From positions 434,001 to 498,000 of the forward strand of contig NZ_JAPENX010000001.1 in assembly GCF_026341815.1 (NCBI RefSeq): DNA of 64,000 bases. The letters are read 5' to 3'. Numbering within the stretch: position 1 is the stretch's first letter; every line of letters starts with the position of its first letter. Below are positions 24,541 through 33,592 of this stretch, piece after piece. A program made the position numbers and the translations under genes. The notes under the pieces were generated by a model, which saw only the letters and a program-made list of their open reading frames with translations, was not told the origin of the DNA and ran no database searches. The stretch comes from Streptomyces sp. NBC_00572. Lineage in GTDB: Bacteria > Actinomycetota > Actinomycetes > Streptomycetales > Streptomycetaceae.

Positions 24541-25815
24541 TCAGCGGAAGCGGCGGACCAGCCGGCCGACCTTCGCCTTCAGGCTGTAGACCGCGTCGAT
24601 CGCCCGCCCGGCCCCACGGTGGAGCGTCACCCGGCCCTGGGGGTGGGCGCGCGCGGCGGCGCCCCGCTCGACGAGTTCCGTCCAGAGCGCCTCGTGCCGG
24701 GCGGCGATCCGGACCGGGTCGAAGCGCTCGGACGCTTCGAGCGCCGCCCGTGCCGTCTTGGCGCGCAGCTCGTCGTCCTCCACCAGCCGGCGCAGCGCCC
24801 GCGCGAACGCGGCCACGTCGTCGACCGGCACCAGGAACCCGTCGACCCCGTCCTGGATGATCTCGCGCGGCCCGTGCGGGCAGTCGGTGGAGACCACCGG
24901 GAGTCCGCAGCGCATCGCCTCGACGATGGTCATGCCGAAGGATTCGCGCTCTGAGGTCACGGCGGCGATGGAGGCCTTGACCAGCTCGGGTTCCGGCGGG
25001 GTCACCGAGCCCATCAGGAAGACCTGCTCGCCGAGGCCCCGGTCCTTGATCTGCCGGGTCAGCGGCCCCCTGAGGTTCTGGACGGCGTCGCCGCTGCCGT
25101 AGATCCGCAGCTTCCAGTCGGGGTGGTCGGCGGCCACCTCGGCGAAGGCGTCGATCAGCACGTCGTACCGCTTGACCTGGGTGAGCCGGCCGGCCGCGAC
25201 GACGGTCTTCGCCGCGGGGTCGGCGGGCGGCACCGGGGGCGCGGGGACGCTGTTGGGCACGGACTCGATCCGTACGCCGGGCAGCCCCAGCTTCCGGTAG
25301 GCGCGGGCGTCCGCCTCGGTGACGGTGGTGACGGCGTCGAGGAGCGCGTACTCGTGCCGGATGTCCCGGCGCAGCCGGAAGGTGTGGCCGTCCAGGATCA
25401 GGTGCTCCTGGCCTACGAGGACCGGCCCCCGCCGGGCCTGTCGGGCGAGCTGCACGTTGAGCCCGGGGCGGGTGCCGACGAGGACGTCGGTCTCGACGCC
25501 GCGCAGGTGCTCCCCGATCCGGGCGTCGGTGAGCGCGCTGTACTGCTTCCAGCGGCCGTCGCCGCGCGGGAAGACCTCGGCGGGGCGGTGGAAGTCGGGG
25601 TGGTCGCCGTCGTATCCGGGGCTGTCCTTGCGCAGGTCGACGAGGTGGCGCAGGGTCACCCCTGAGGGCAGGCCGAGGAGCGGGCGGTCGCGGTGGCGGA
25701 ACACCGAGACGATCTCGACCTCGTGACGTTCCGCCAGTTCCTCGGCGAGGGTGAACGTCGTCCGGATCGTGCCGCCGTAGTGATAGCCGTTGTGGAGCAG
25801 AAAGGAAATACGCAT
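24541..25815 (-). CDS. Glycosyltransferase family 4 protein
   Basis: A 424-residue GT-B fold retaining glycosyltransferase. The N-terminal acceptor domain begins ISFLLHNGYHYGGTIRTT, and the C-terminal domain holds VVAAGRLTQVKRYDVLIDAF and the GT4 E-x7-E motif ERESFGMTIVEA, then GLPVVSTDCPHGPREII for the nucleotide-sugar site. It transfers a sugar from an NDP or GDP donor, probably to a cell-envelope glycan or lipid. The C-terminus is basic (about 385-424) and may hold it at the membrane. It lies 67 bp downstream of a binding-protein gene on the same strand, but a shared role is not obvious. Confidence 0.85.
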   Translation of the reverse strand: MRISFLLHNGYHYGGTIRTTFTLAEELAERHEVEIVSVFRHRDRPLLGLPSGVTLRHLVDLRKDSPGYDGDHPDFHRPAEVFPRGDGRWKQYSALTDARIGEHLRGVETDVLVGTRPGLNVQLARQARRGPVLVGQEHLILDGHTFRLRRDIRHEYALLDAVTTVTEADARAYRKLGLPGVRIESVPNSVPAPPVPPADPAAKTVVAAGRLTQVKRYDVLIDAFAEVAADHPDWKLRIYGSGDAVQNLRGPLTRQIKDRGLGEQVFLMGSVTPPEPELVKASIAAVTSERESFGMTIVEAMRCGLPVVSTDCPHGPREIIQDGVDGFLVPVDDVAAFARALRRLVEDDELRAKTARAALEASERFDPVRIAARHEALWTELVERGAAARAHPQGRVTLHRGAGRAIDAVYSLKAKVGRLVRRFR

Positions 25816-25882
25816 CGCGCTGCCGGTTCCCCCCGGTCAGTTGATCGGTCGCCCGACTGTACTGCCGGTGACGAGCCGCCGT

Positions 25883-27175
25883 TCACGGGCGGTAGCCGAG
25901 CTGGGGCACGGTCGCGCAGTTCTCCGTCATCTCGCCCTGGCTCACCCAGCCCCGGCCGTCCTGCCAACGGGCCACGGACAGACAGGTGTTCCGGGTCGCG
26001 GGCGGTCGCGCCAGCCGCTCGTAGCGGACGGGGAGCAGCAGCCCGCGCGCGGAGTACGGCTCCGGTCGGTTGATGAACTCCTCGACGCACGCGCGCGTGA
26101 GCCCGCCTCCGGCGAGGCAGGAGCGGGCCGCGTCGGTGAACCACATCGCCGCCGCCCACCCCTCCAGCTGCCACTGCGACAGCGGCCGGTCCCCCATCGC
26201 CGCCCGGAACTCGCGGACGGCCGGCTGCCCGGTGTCCTGGTGGTTGCGGCTGGATCCGGTCACCCAGAGTGAGTCCCGGCAGCCGGGCGCGCGGGCGTAG
26301 TCGCGGGCGACGGACGAGGACCAGTTCTGCACGTTGGTGACCTTGGCGTCGACCCGTACGCCGAGGGTCTCCATCGCCTCGCAGAGGCGCACGTTGCCGT
26401 GGGTGTCCATGGCGTCGAAGAGGACGTCGACGTGCTGGGCGCGCAGATCGGCGGCGACCGCGCGGAAGTTGGGCAGGGCGAAGTCCACCTGTTCCTCGAC
26501 GACCCGGTAGCCCTCGGCGCGCAGGCCCCGGGTGACCAGCCGGGCGTACCCGGCGGACGCGGCCTGGTTGTAGGAGACGACGGCGGCGGTCCGTGCCCCC
26601 TGCTTCTCCTTGAACCAGCGGTAGACCTCGGTCCCGCCGTACAGCACCCCGCCCCAGCCGGGTTCCTTCCCGGTGCGCGGGGCGGAGGTGCCGTAGATCC
26701 CGTAGAGGTGCGGATAGGTGTCGTACGCGGGGGTGAGGGGCTGGCCGCCGATGTCGGGGACGCCGGCGCGGGAGACGAGGGGCGCGCCCGCGTAGTTCAG
26801 GGCGGTGGTGGCGACGAGCGCGAAGACCCGGCGTTCGTCGATGAGCCGGTGCACGCACGCGTTGTTGCCGACGCCGCTGCCGCCGTCGTCGCAGGTCTCG
26901 ACCTCGATGCGGCGGCCGTCCAGGCCACCGCGCGCGTTGAGGGCGTCGAAGTAGGCGCGGGCTCCGTCGCGCGTGCCCGTGAAGGCCTGCCCGCCGACGG
27001 GGCTGGTGACGCTGGTGATGATCCCGACGCGGAGCGGCTCACCGCCGGAGGGGTTGGCGGTGGGCCGCGTCTCGAAGGCGCGCTCCGGGAGCCGGCTGCC
27101 GCAGGCCGTGAGGAGAAGGAGCAGCAGGGCCAGGAGCAGCGCCGCTCCCGCCTCAGCAGCCCGGAACGGTGACAC
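25883..27175 (-). CDS. ABC transporter substrate-binding lipoprotein, branched-chain amino acid type
   Basis: A 430-residue lipoprotein with lipobox LLTAC (Cys25) and a periplasmic-binding fold of the Leu/Ile/Val (Peripla_BP_6) type, as in RVGIITSVTSPVGG, FDALNARGGLDGRRIEVETCDDGG and AAVVSYNQAASAGY. Several cysteines in the C-terminal half suggest disulfides. It should deliver an amino-acid-like or small organic solute to the divergent fused permease at 28203. GTG 27175 overlaps the upstream lipoprotein gene by 23 bp. Confidence 0.83.
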   Translation of the reverse strand: MSPFRAAEAGAALLLALLLLLLTACGSRLPERAFETRPTANPSGGEPLRVGIITSVTSPVGGQAFTGTRDGARAYFDALNARGGLDGRRIEVETCDDGGSGVGNNACVHRLIDERRVFALVATTALNYAGAPLVSRAGVPDIGGQPLTPAYDTYPHLYGIYGTSAPRTGKEPGWGGVLYGGTEVYRWFKEKQGARTAAVVSYNQAASAGYARLVTRGLRAEGYRVVEEQVDFALPNFRAVAADLRAQHVDVLFDAMDTHGNVRLCEAMETLGVRVDAKVTNVQNWSSSVARDYARAPGCRDSLWVTGSSRNHQDTGQPAVREFRAAMGDRPLSQWQLEGWAAAMWFTDAARSCLAGGGLTRACVEEFINRPEPYSARGLLLPVRYERLARPPATRNTCLSVARWQDGRGWVSQGEMTENCATVPQLGYRP

Positions 27176-27689
27176 CGCTCAGCTGGACCAGGCCGCACAG
27201 CGTCTTCACGGTGACCTTCCAGGTGTCGTTCTGGAGGACGGACGTGCCCTGCGAGTCGGGCAGGGCGGGGGCTCCGCCGACCAGCAGGTCGTACGTCACG
27301 TTGGCCTCGGTGGCGGAGGTGAACTCGACGCCGGTGACCTTCGCCGAGGTCATGGCGGCGTTCTTGTCGCCGCCGAAGGCGCCGAGGACCTCCTGCATCT
27401 GCTCCCCGTTCTCCAGGAGCTTGACCCGCTCGGCGGCGGGGGTCTTGGGGTCGAAGAACGCCGTCCAGTTCTCGGTGATCTCGGCCCGGGCGGCGGCGGG
27501 GTCGTCGGGTTCGTCGGCCGCCGTGGACGGGGCCGAGGTCTCGGTGCCGTCGTAGCGGCCCTCTCCGCCGCCTGCGCCGTCGTCGGAGCAGCCCGCGAGG
27601 ACGGGGGTGAGCACCAGGACGGCGGCGGCCGCGAGGGCGGCGAGCCGGGGGCCTCGGCCGAGTCGTGCGAAAACCATGTGGCTCACCAC
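27153..27689 (-). CDS. Lipoprotein, MTB12-like low-molecular-weight antigen type
   Basis: A 178-residue lipoprotein with lipobox VLAGC (Cys34), a Gly/Ser/Thr/Asp-rich linker (35-65) and an NTF2-like domain (ITENWTAFFDPKTPAAERVKLL, then ANVTYDLLVGG and DTWKVTVKTLCGLVQL). This pattern resembles the mycobacterial MTB12/CFP-2 family, function unknown. GTG 27689 has GGAGGG 7 nt upstream; ATG 27677 is an alternative. It is translationally coupled to the binding-protein gene, so it may assist solute binding at the surface. Confidence 0.7.
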   Translation of the reverse strand: MVSHMVFARLGRGPRLAALAAAAVLVLTPVLAGCSDDGAGGGEGRYDGTETSAPSTAADEPDDPAAARAEITENWTAFFDPKTPAAERVKLLENGEQMQEVLGAFGGDKNAAMTSAKVTGVEFTSATEANVTYDLLVGGAPALPDSQGTSVLQNDTWKVTVKTLCGLVQLSGVTVPGC

Positions 27690-27744
27690 CGGGTGTCCCT
27701 CCGGGCCCTGTGCCCCGATGCTTCCAGGGTGGGACGTATCAGGA

Positions 27745-27774
27745 CATAGTGCAAGATCGGGGCATAGTGCAAGA
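27745..27774. repeat. Direct repeat of 12 bp, period 18 bp
   Basis: CATAGTGCAAGA occurs at 27745-27756 and again at 27763-27774, separated by TCGGGG. It lies in the 106-bp divergent region between the lipoprotein and membrane-protein genes and is a candidate regulator site or duplicated promoter element. Confidence 0.7.
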
Positions 27775-27795
27775 GAGATGACGAGGGAGGCCGCT

Positions 27796-28203
27796 GTGCC
27801 GACATCCCGAATCCTGCTGTGGAGCGGTCTCGCGGCGGCCGCCGGGGGCGCGGTGCTGTGCGTCCTCGGCTGGTACGGGATCTCCGGGGAGCGGTTCGCC
27901 GAGCGGCAGCTGCCCTATCTGGCCTCGTGCACGGTGCCGGGAGCGGCACTGATCGTGGCGGGCGCGGTGCTCGTCCTGGCGGCGTACGCGCGTGACGTAC
28001 GCCCTCCGGAACCGCGCGCAGCGGCTGCGGAGGAGACTCCCCCGCAGTCGTCCCCGTCCGCGGAGGGCCCGCTCCTCCGGGTCCCGGGCGGCACGCTCGC
28101 GCACCGCCCGGACTGCCCGCTGATCGAGGGCAAGCCGGAGGCGACGGAGGTGGGGGAGGCGACCCTGGCCCCCTGCCCGGTCTGTGAACCCTGGCCACCC
28201 TGA
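27796..28203 (+). CDS. Small membrane protein upstream of the fused ABC permease
   Basis: A 135-residue protein of unknown function. Two transmembrane segments (about 5-22 and 45-65) precede a proline/glutamate-rich linker and a C-terminal segment GGTLAHRPDCPLIEGKPEAT ending LAPCPVCEPWPP. The H-x4-C and CPVC pattern resembles a small metal-binding or Ada/MTCO-like element. GTG 27796 is chosen because GGGAGG lies 5 nt upstream; ATG 27778 is an alternative. The TGA overlaps the next ATG by one base (TGATG), so it is coupled to the transporter and may be an accessory subunit. Confidence 0.72.
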   Translation: MPTSRILLWSGLAAAAGGAVLCVLGWYGISGERFAERQLPYLASCTVPGAALIVAGAVLVLAAYARDVRPPEPRAAAAEETPPQSSPSAEGPLLRVPGGTLAHRPDCPLIEGKPEATEVGEATLAPCPVCEPWPP

Positions 28204-30749
28204 TGGCCTCCCTGACGTACGAGCTGACGCTCGCCGGCCTCGCGGTCGGCAGCGCCGCCGCGCTCACCGGGATCGGACTGATCGTCACCTACCGGGCGAC
28301 CGGCGTCCTGAACATGGCGCACGGCGCGGTGGCCATGATCTGCGCGTACGTGCTCCGCCAGCTGGTGGTCGTGTGGGGCTGGCCGCTGCCGGCGGGCGCC
28401 CTCGTCACCCTCCTCGTCGTCGCCCCCGGCCTCGGGCTCGTCCTGGACCTCGCGGTGTTCCGGCCGCTCGCACGGCGAGAGGCGAATCCGGCGCAGTCCC
28501 TGGTGGCCTCCATCGGCGTCTTCGTCCTGCTCGTGGGCGCGGCGGTGCTGCTGTGGGGCCCCGGGGCGCGGGACGACGTGCCGGTGCTCCTCGGCGACGA
28601 TCCCTGGGCGCAGCTCGGGGCGGTGGTGGCGCTCGCCTGCCTGCTGGGGGCGGTGACCCGGTGGACCCGGTTCGGGCGGGAGCTGCGGGCCGTGATCGAC
28701 AACCGGCCGCTCGCGGTGCTCTCCGGGATCGACGCGGACCGGGTCGCGGCGGCCGGCTGGGCCTTCGGCTCCTTCACCGCCGGGCTCACCGGGGTGCTCC
28801 TCGCCCCGTACGTACGGCTCGACCCCTACGGGATGCCGCTGCTCGTCGTCGAGGTGATCGCGGTCGCGGTCATCGCCCGGATGAGATCCCTGCCGGTCGC
28901 GGTGGTGGCCGCGCTCGCGATCGGCGTCGCCCAGGCCCAGCTCACCCGGCTGCACCCGGAAGGCTGGGCGGGGCCGCTGCTCCAGGCCGTCGGGGCGAAC
29001 CTGTTCGTGGTGGCGCTGCTCGTCTCGGCGCTCGTCATGCCGGGGATCGGCGGCAAGGGCCGGGACGCGCTGCCGCCGCCGGTGCGCTCCGGGCGGGTGC
29101 CGGGGGCGGTGTGGCTCGTCGTGGGCGTCCTGTTCCTCCTCCCGCTCGGCTTCGCGGGCTCGGACCTGCAGACGGCGATCCAGGTCCCGGCCCTGGCGGT
29201 GATCCTGCTGTCCCTGGTCGTGGTGGCGGGGCGGGGCGGCCAGATCGCGCTCGGGCAGGCGGCGTACGCGGGCCTGGGCGCCCTGTTCACGGCGCTGCTC
29301 GCGGCGGGCGGGGTGCCGGGTCTCCTGGCCCTGGGCCTCGCGGTGCCGCTGGTCGGGGCGGTGGGGCTGCTCACGGGCTGGCCGGCGATCCGGCGGCACG
29401 GTCTGGCGCTCGCGCTCGTGACGCTCGCGACCGGGGTGGCGGTGAGCCGCTTCGTCCTCACCCAGCCGTACGCGACGGCGGGCCTGTCCTTCGGCCGCCC
29501 GGCGGGCTTCTCCGACGACCGCGCCTTCTACGCCCTCGAACTGGTCGTCCTCGCGGGCTGCCTGGTCCTGGTCGCCGCCCTGCGCCGGGGCCGCACCGGC
29601 CGGGCGCTCGCGGCGCTGCGGGACCACGAACCGGGCGCGGAGGCGGCGGGCGTCGCCGTCCCCGGCCTGAAGCTCCTCGCCTTCGTCCTGGGCGCGGCCC
29701 TGGCCGCCCTGGGCGGCGGCCTCCTCGGGATGGGCCTGCGCGCCTTCGACCCGGAGGCGTACGACCCGGTCCGCGGCCTGCTCTGGTTCGCCGCGGTCCT
29801 GGTCCTGGGCGCCGACAGCCTCCTCACCCCCCTGGCGGCGGCAGCCCTCCTGACCACGCTGGACGCGGGCCCCCACGCGGGCACGGCGGCGGCGGCCCTG
29901 GGACTCCTGGCCGCGATGACGGCCAGAATCCCCCCACTGATGAACCTGCTCCCCCAGAAGTCCCCCGCCCCGAAGGCGGCCGACGGCGCGAGGCCACCCG
30001 AGGGAAGACCGGCACTTCGCTCGCTCACCCGCGCGGGCGGCGCCGAGGCGAACCCACCCGCGGCCGCCGATGGCGGCGCGCCCCCCACAAGACCCCCGGT
30101 CCCCCGCCTCCGCGCGACCGGCCTCACCCTCACCTACCCCGGAGGGGTCACCGCGCTCGACGACATCACCCTCGACCTCGCCCCCTCCCGCATCACCGCC
30201 CTCGTCGGCCCCAACGGCGCCGGCAAGAGCACCCTCTTCGACTGTCTCGCGGGCACCCTCCGCCCCCGCGAGGGCCGGATCACCCTCGCCGGCGCCGACA
30301 TCACCCACCGCTCCGCCCACGCCCGCACTCGGCTCGGCATCGCCCGCACCTTCCAGCGCCTCGCCGTCTTCCCCTCCCTCACCGTCGAGGAGAACGTCCG
30401 CATCGGCGAGGAGCGGGGCCATGTCCGAAGGGACCCCGCCGCGGTCGAGCGGAGCCTCCGTCTCCTCGGCCTCGCCGGACCCGTACGGCACGCGACGGCG
30501 GCGGACCTGCCCACCGGGACCCTGCGCCGGGTCGAGCTGGCCCGCGCGCTGGCGGGGCAGCCGCACACGCTGCTCCTCGACGAGCCGGCCGCCGGTCTCG
30601 ACGCCGCGGAGACGGCCTCGCTCGGCCGGGTCCTCGCCGCCCTCGCCGCCGACGGCCTGACCGTCCTCGTCGTCGAGCACGACCCGGATCTCGTCGCCGG
30701 GATCGCCCACACGGTGCACACCATGGAAGGCGGCCGGATCGTGTCATGA
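28203..30749 (+). CDS. Fused LivH-LivM-LivG branched-chain amino acid ABC transporter protein
   Basis: An 848-residue natural fusion of three subunits that are normally separate. Residues about 1-290 are a LivH-type permease (TYRATGVLNMAHGAVAMI), about 300-590 a LivM-type permease (GQIALGQAAYAGLGALFTA), and, after a charged linker (600-640), about 645-848 a LivG-type ATPase with Walker A GPNGAGKST, Q-loop FQRLAVFPSLTVEENVRIG and Walker B LLLDEPAAGLD. The signature reads LPTGTLRRVELARAL rather than LSGGQ, a LivG-like variant. It should import branched-chain amino acids or similar solutes with the binding protein at 25883 and the ATPase at 30760. The ATG overlaps the preceding stop by one base. 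Confidence 0.88.
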   Translation: MASLTYELTLAGLAVGSAAALTGIGLIVTYRATGVLNMAHGAVAMICAYVLRQLVVVWGWPLPAGALVTLLVVAPGLGLVLDLAVFRPLARREANPAQSLVASIGVFVLLVGAAVLLWGPGARDDVPVLLGDDPWAQLGAVVALACLLGAVTRWTRFGRELRAVIDNRPLAVLSGIDADRVAAAGWAFGSFTAGLTGVLLAPYVRLDPYGMPLLVVEVIAVAVIARMRSLPVAVVAALAIGVAQAQLTRLHPEGWAGPLLQAVGANLFVVALLVSALVMPGIGGKGRDALPPPVRSGRVPGAVWLVVGVLFLLPLGFAGSDLQTAIQVPALAVILLSLVVVAGRGGQIALGQAAYAGLGALFTALLAAGGVPGLLALGLAVPLVGAVGLLTGWPAIRRHGLALALVTLATGVAVSRFVLTQPYATAGLSFGRPAGFSDDRAFYALELVVLAGCLVLVAALRRGRTGRALAALRDHEPGAEAAGVAVPGLKLLAFVLGAALAALGGGLLGMGLRAFDPEAYDPVRGLLWFAAVLVLGADSLLTPLAAAALLTTLDAGPHAGTAAAALGLLAAMTARIPPLMNLLPQKSPAPKAADGARPPEGRPALRSLTRAGGAEANPPAAADGGAPPTRPPVPRLRATGLTLTYPGGVTALDDITLDLAPSRITALVGPNGAGKSTLFDCLAGTLRPREGRITLAGADITHRSAHARTRLGIARTFQRLAVFPSLTVEENVRIGEERGHVRRDPAAVERSLRLLGLAGPVRHATAADLPTGTLRRVELARALAGQPHTLLLDEPAAGLDAAETASLGRVLAALAADGLTVLVVEHDPDLVAGIAHTVHTMEGGRIVS

Positions 30750-30759
30750 GGGCCGAACC

Positions 30760-31404
30760 ATGAGCATCGAGATCGCCCTGCGCGCCGCCCGGGTCCGCTA
30801 CGGCCCCCTGGAGGCCCTGCACGGCCTGGACCTGCCCGTCCCGGCCGGCACGGTCACCGTGCTCCTGGGCCGTAACGGCTCGGGCCGTACGACGGCCCTC
30901 CGCGCCCTCGCCGGTACCGTGCGGCTCTCGACGGGCCGGGTCCTGTGGCGGGGCACCGACGTGACCCGCTTGTCGGCGCACGAACGGGCGCGCCGGGGCC
31001 TCTGTTTCGTACCGGACCGTCAGGCGGTGTACGCGAGCCTCACCGTCGCCGAGAACCTCGCGCTCACGACGCCCGGGGCCCAGCCCTCGTACCCCGAACT
31101 CGTCCCCCTCCTGGACCGGACCGCCGGAACCCTCTCCGGTGGGGAGCGCCGCATGCTGGCCCTCTCCCGCGCCCTGCTCACGGCTCACGCGCGCGTGGTG
31201 CTGGTCGACGAGCCGTCGCTCGGCCTGGCCCCGCCGGTCGCGGCCCGTACGTACGACAGGCTCGCGGCGCTCGCCGTGGAGGGCGGCGCGGCCGTGGTCC
31301 TGGCGGAGCAGCGCGTCCCGGACGGACTGCCGCCCGGGACGCTCGTACACGAGCTGCGGCGTGGCTCCCTCGCGTTCAGCGGGGAGCCCGCCGAGCTCAC
31401 CTGA
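30760..31404 (+). CDS. LivF-type ABC ATPase with altered Walker A
   Basis: A 214-residue ABC ATPase that should pair with the LivG domain of the fused protein. It has the signature LSGGERRMLALSRALL, Walker B VVLVDEPSLGLAP and the AEQ end typical of LivF. The Walker A motif reads GRNGSGRTT (37-45), so the ATP-contacting lysine is arginine (Arg43, codon CGT). Arg often lowers or abolishes ATP hydrolysis, so this may be a structural or regulatory half. The start lies 10 bp after the fusion gene. It is shorter than usual LivF (about 235 residues). Confidence 0.82.
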   Translation: MSIEIALRAARVRYGPLEALHGLDLPVPAGTVTVLLGRNGSGRTTALRALAGTVRLSTGRVLWRGTDVTRLSAHERARRGLCFVPDRQAVYASLTVAENLALTTPGAQPSYPELVPLLDRTAGTLSGGERRMLALSRALLTAHARVVLVDEPSLGLAPPVAARTYDRLAALAVEGGAAVVLAEQRVPDGLPPGTLVHELRRGSLAFSGEPAELT

Positions 31405-31419
31405 CGGGAGCGAGGACCC

Positions 31420-32031
<612 letters not shown>

Positions 32032-32239
32032 CTAGGCAGCCTCCCGACGCCCCCGGCCCGTGCCGCGCGGAACAGTGTTCACACCCCACCCGGTCGGAGT
32101 CACCGGCCCCGCCGCACGAGCCGGTGGCAAGTTGCCTCGCTTCCACGCGTGACCCCGGCCGAGCCTGACCCGTTGAACTCGTCATGAGACGACCGGGAAC
32201 GGCCCGGCGTCCCCCCGTACCGAGTCCAGGGAGCCCCCC

Positions 32240-33022
32240 GTGCCGCGCATGCTCGACGTCAGCGAGGACGTACGCGCCGAGATCGGCGACGAAGAAGCGG
32301 ACCGGCTGCTCGCCGGCGACAACGCCCCGGGCAGCTACGACTGCACCTCCTGCCGCACGCAGGGGGACTCCGAGCAGGAGCGCACCAGCACGGTGCTGTT
32401 CGTCGGCGACGAGACCGCGGTCCTCGCGTTCGCCCACGCCAGCTGCATTCCGTCGCAGGTCGTCCGGGTCGCCGAGGAGCAGCTCCAGGGCGCCGTCGCC
32501 TCCATCACGGCCTCGGACACCGCCGACGCGCTGTCCGCCGCCCACCCCGAGCAGGCCGTGCTCGGCGTCACCAGCGGTCTCGTCCTGATCGAGGGCGAGC
32601 TCCACCCGGCCCTGGTCGTGGAGCCGACCGCCCCGGTGGCCCGCCCGGGTTCGGACGGTCTCACCGACGAGTTCCTGCCGCTCCTGGCCGACCAGGGCTT
32701 CCACCAGGTCATGAACCTGGACGAGAAGCCGGCGGTGCTGCCGGGCTGGTCGGTCCTGGTCGCCATGGGCCAGCTGCACTCCGTCCTCCAGCCGGGCCCC
32801 GGCGGCGCCGGGCAGGCCGCCTGGTGGCAGGCGCACCAGCCGCTGCAGGTCACCGAGGGCTGGCGCGCGGCGGCCAACAAGTCGCACACGGTGCTGGTCT
32901 TCGCCGCCCCGGTGGGCTCGATCGGCCAGCAGCCGCGCGAGGACCTGCTGCGGGACGCCCTCGAGAAGGCCGCGGCGAACGGGCGGCTGGTCGCCGCCGC
33001 GATGCCGCTGGCCGGTACCTGA
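32240..33022 (+). CDS. Conserved actinobacterial hypothetical protein
   Basis: A 260-residue soluble protein I do not recognise as a known enzyme. Features: an acidic N-terminus, a CTSC pair (residues 35-38) with a second Cys near 70 (HASCIPSQ), and a mixed alpha/beta body. It lacks a signal peptide and membrane segments. Streptomyces chromosomes carry similar proteins at this place, upstream of der. GTG 32240 has GGGAG 6 nt upstream. It ends at TGA 33020-33022, which overlaps an ATG that could couple the next frame. Confidence 0.7.
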   Translation: MPRMLDVSEDVRAEIGDEEADRLLAGDNAPGSYDCTSCRTQGDSEQERTSTVLFVGDETAVLAFAHASCIPSQVVRVAEEQLQGAVASITASDTADALSAAHPEQAVLGVTSGLVLIEGELHPALVVEPTAPVARPGSDGLTDEFLPLLADQGFHQVMNLDEKPAVLPGWSVLVAMGQLHSVLQPGPGGAGQAAWWQAHQPLQVTEGWRAAANKSHTVLVFAAPVGSIGQQPREDLLRDALEKAAANGRLVAAAMPLAGT

Positions 33023-33043
33023 TGAACGAGGGGCGGCCGGGCA

Positions 33044-33049
33044 TAGGGT
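33044..33049 (+). promoter_or_regulatory. Candidate -10 element TAGGGT
   Basis: TAGGGT fits the Streptomyces -10 consensus TAGRRT. No good -35 is seen. It would start a transcript for the hypothetical gene at 33187. Confidence 0.3.
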
Positions 33050-33145
33050 GGACGCGGGTCCCCGGCGTACCGACGGGGTCGGCGGGCTCCGCGGGACCTG
33101 CGGTCCCGACCGTGCCACGCCCCCGGCCTGCACCTCTTTCGGAGA

Positions 33146-33168
33146 GCCGCCCGCATCCGACGGGCGGC
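33146..33168 (+). other. Stem-loop before hypothetical gene 33187
   Basis: GCCGCCCG, loop CATCCGA, CGGGCGGC: a perfect 8-bp stem ending 18 nt before the GTG at 33187. It could end the upstream transcript or affect translation of the next gene. Confidence 0.45.
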
Positions 33169-33186
33169 GGGGTCGTTGGCACCTAC

Positions 33187-33519
33187 GTGCACGCATACGA
33201 CCCCTTCCTCCAGCCGTATCCGAGTCAGATCCCTTCGATGCGCCCGGCGCAGGACGTCTCGGCGGGGGCCTCGCCCACGCCGATCTACGACGCCCTGTAC
33301 TCGGAGTACCGCAGGTCGTTCCGCACGCTGCCGGGTGACCGCAGCGGCGAGGAGGAGCTGACGTTCCGGGCCTTCGGTACGGCGGTGAGCACGGGTGTGT
33401 ACGGACACGGGCAGGGCCACCGGTACGGCACGTCGTCGTATCCGACGGCGTGGTCGGCGCAGTACCCGTCCACCCCTACGCAGGTGGCACTGCCACCGGG
33501 GCCCCGCAGGGGCTTCTAG
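33187..33519 (+). CDS. Hypothetical protein
   Basis: A 110-residue protein, not recognised. It starts MHAYDPFLQPYPSQIP and contains a short central acidic/aromatic helix (PIYDALYSEYRRSF) and a Gly/His/Tyr/Ser-rich C-terminus, so it is probably largely disordered. GTG 33187 lacks a good Shine-Dalgarno. An ATG at 33022 in the same frame, overlapping the previous stop, would give 165 residues, but that extra part is low complexity, has weaker third-position GC and contains a stem-loop and a -10-like sequence. A strong terminator follows. Confidence 0.55.
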   Translation: MHAYDPFLQPYPSQIPSMRPAQDVSAGASPTPIYDALYSEYRRSFRTLPGDRSGEEELTFRAFGTAVSTGVYGHGQGHRYGTSSYPTAWSAQYPSTPTQVALPPGPRRGF

Positions 33520-33536
33520 GGGCACACCGGGGGAAC

Positions 33537-33574
33537 GGCGGAGGGCCGGGGCGCGATCGCCCCGGCCCTCCGCC
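33537..33574. terminator. Bidirectional terminator between converging genes
   Basis: Perfect inverted repeat with 17-bp arms (GGCGGAGGGCCGGGGCG and its complement) around CGAT. It lies between the hypothetical gene at 33187 and the convergent der gene. Confidence 0.85.
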
Positions 33575-33592
33575 GTGTCTCACCCCGGAGGG

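Noticed and set aside
33022..33186. N-terminal extension of the hypothetical gene from ATG 33022
   Set aside because: The stretch is low complexity and contains a -10-like element and a stem-loop. It was left as an alternative start rather than a feature.
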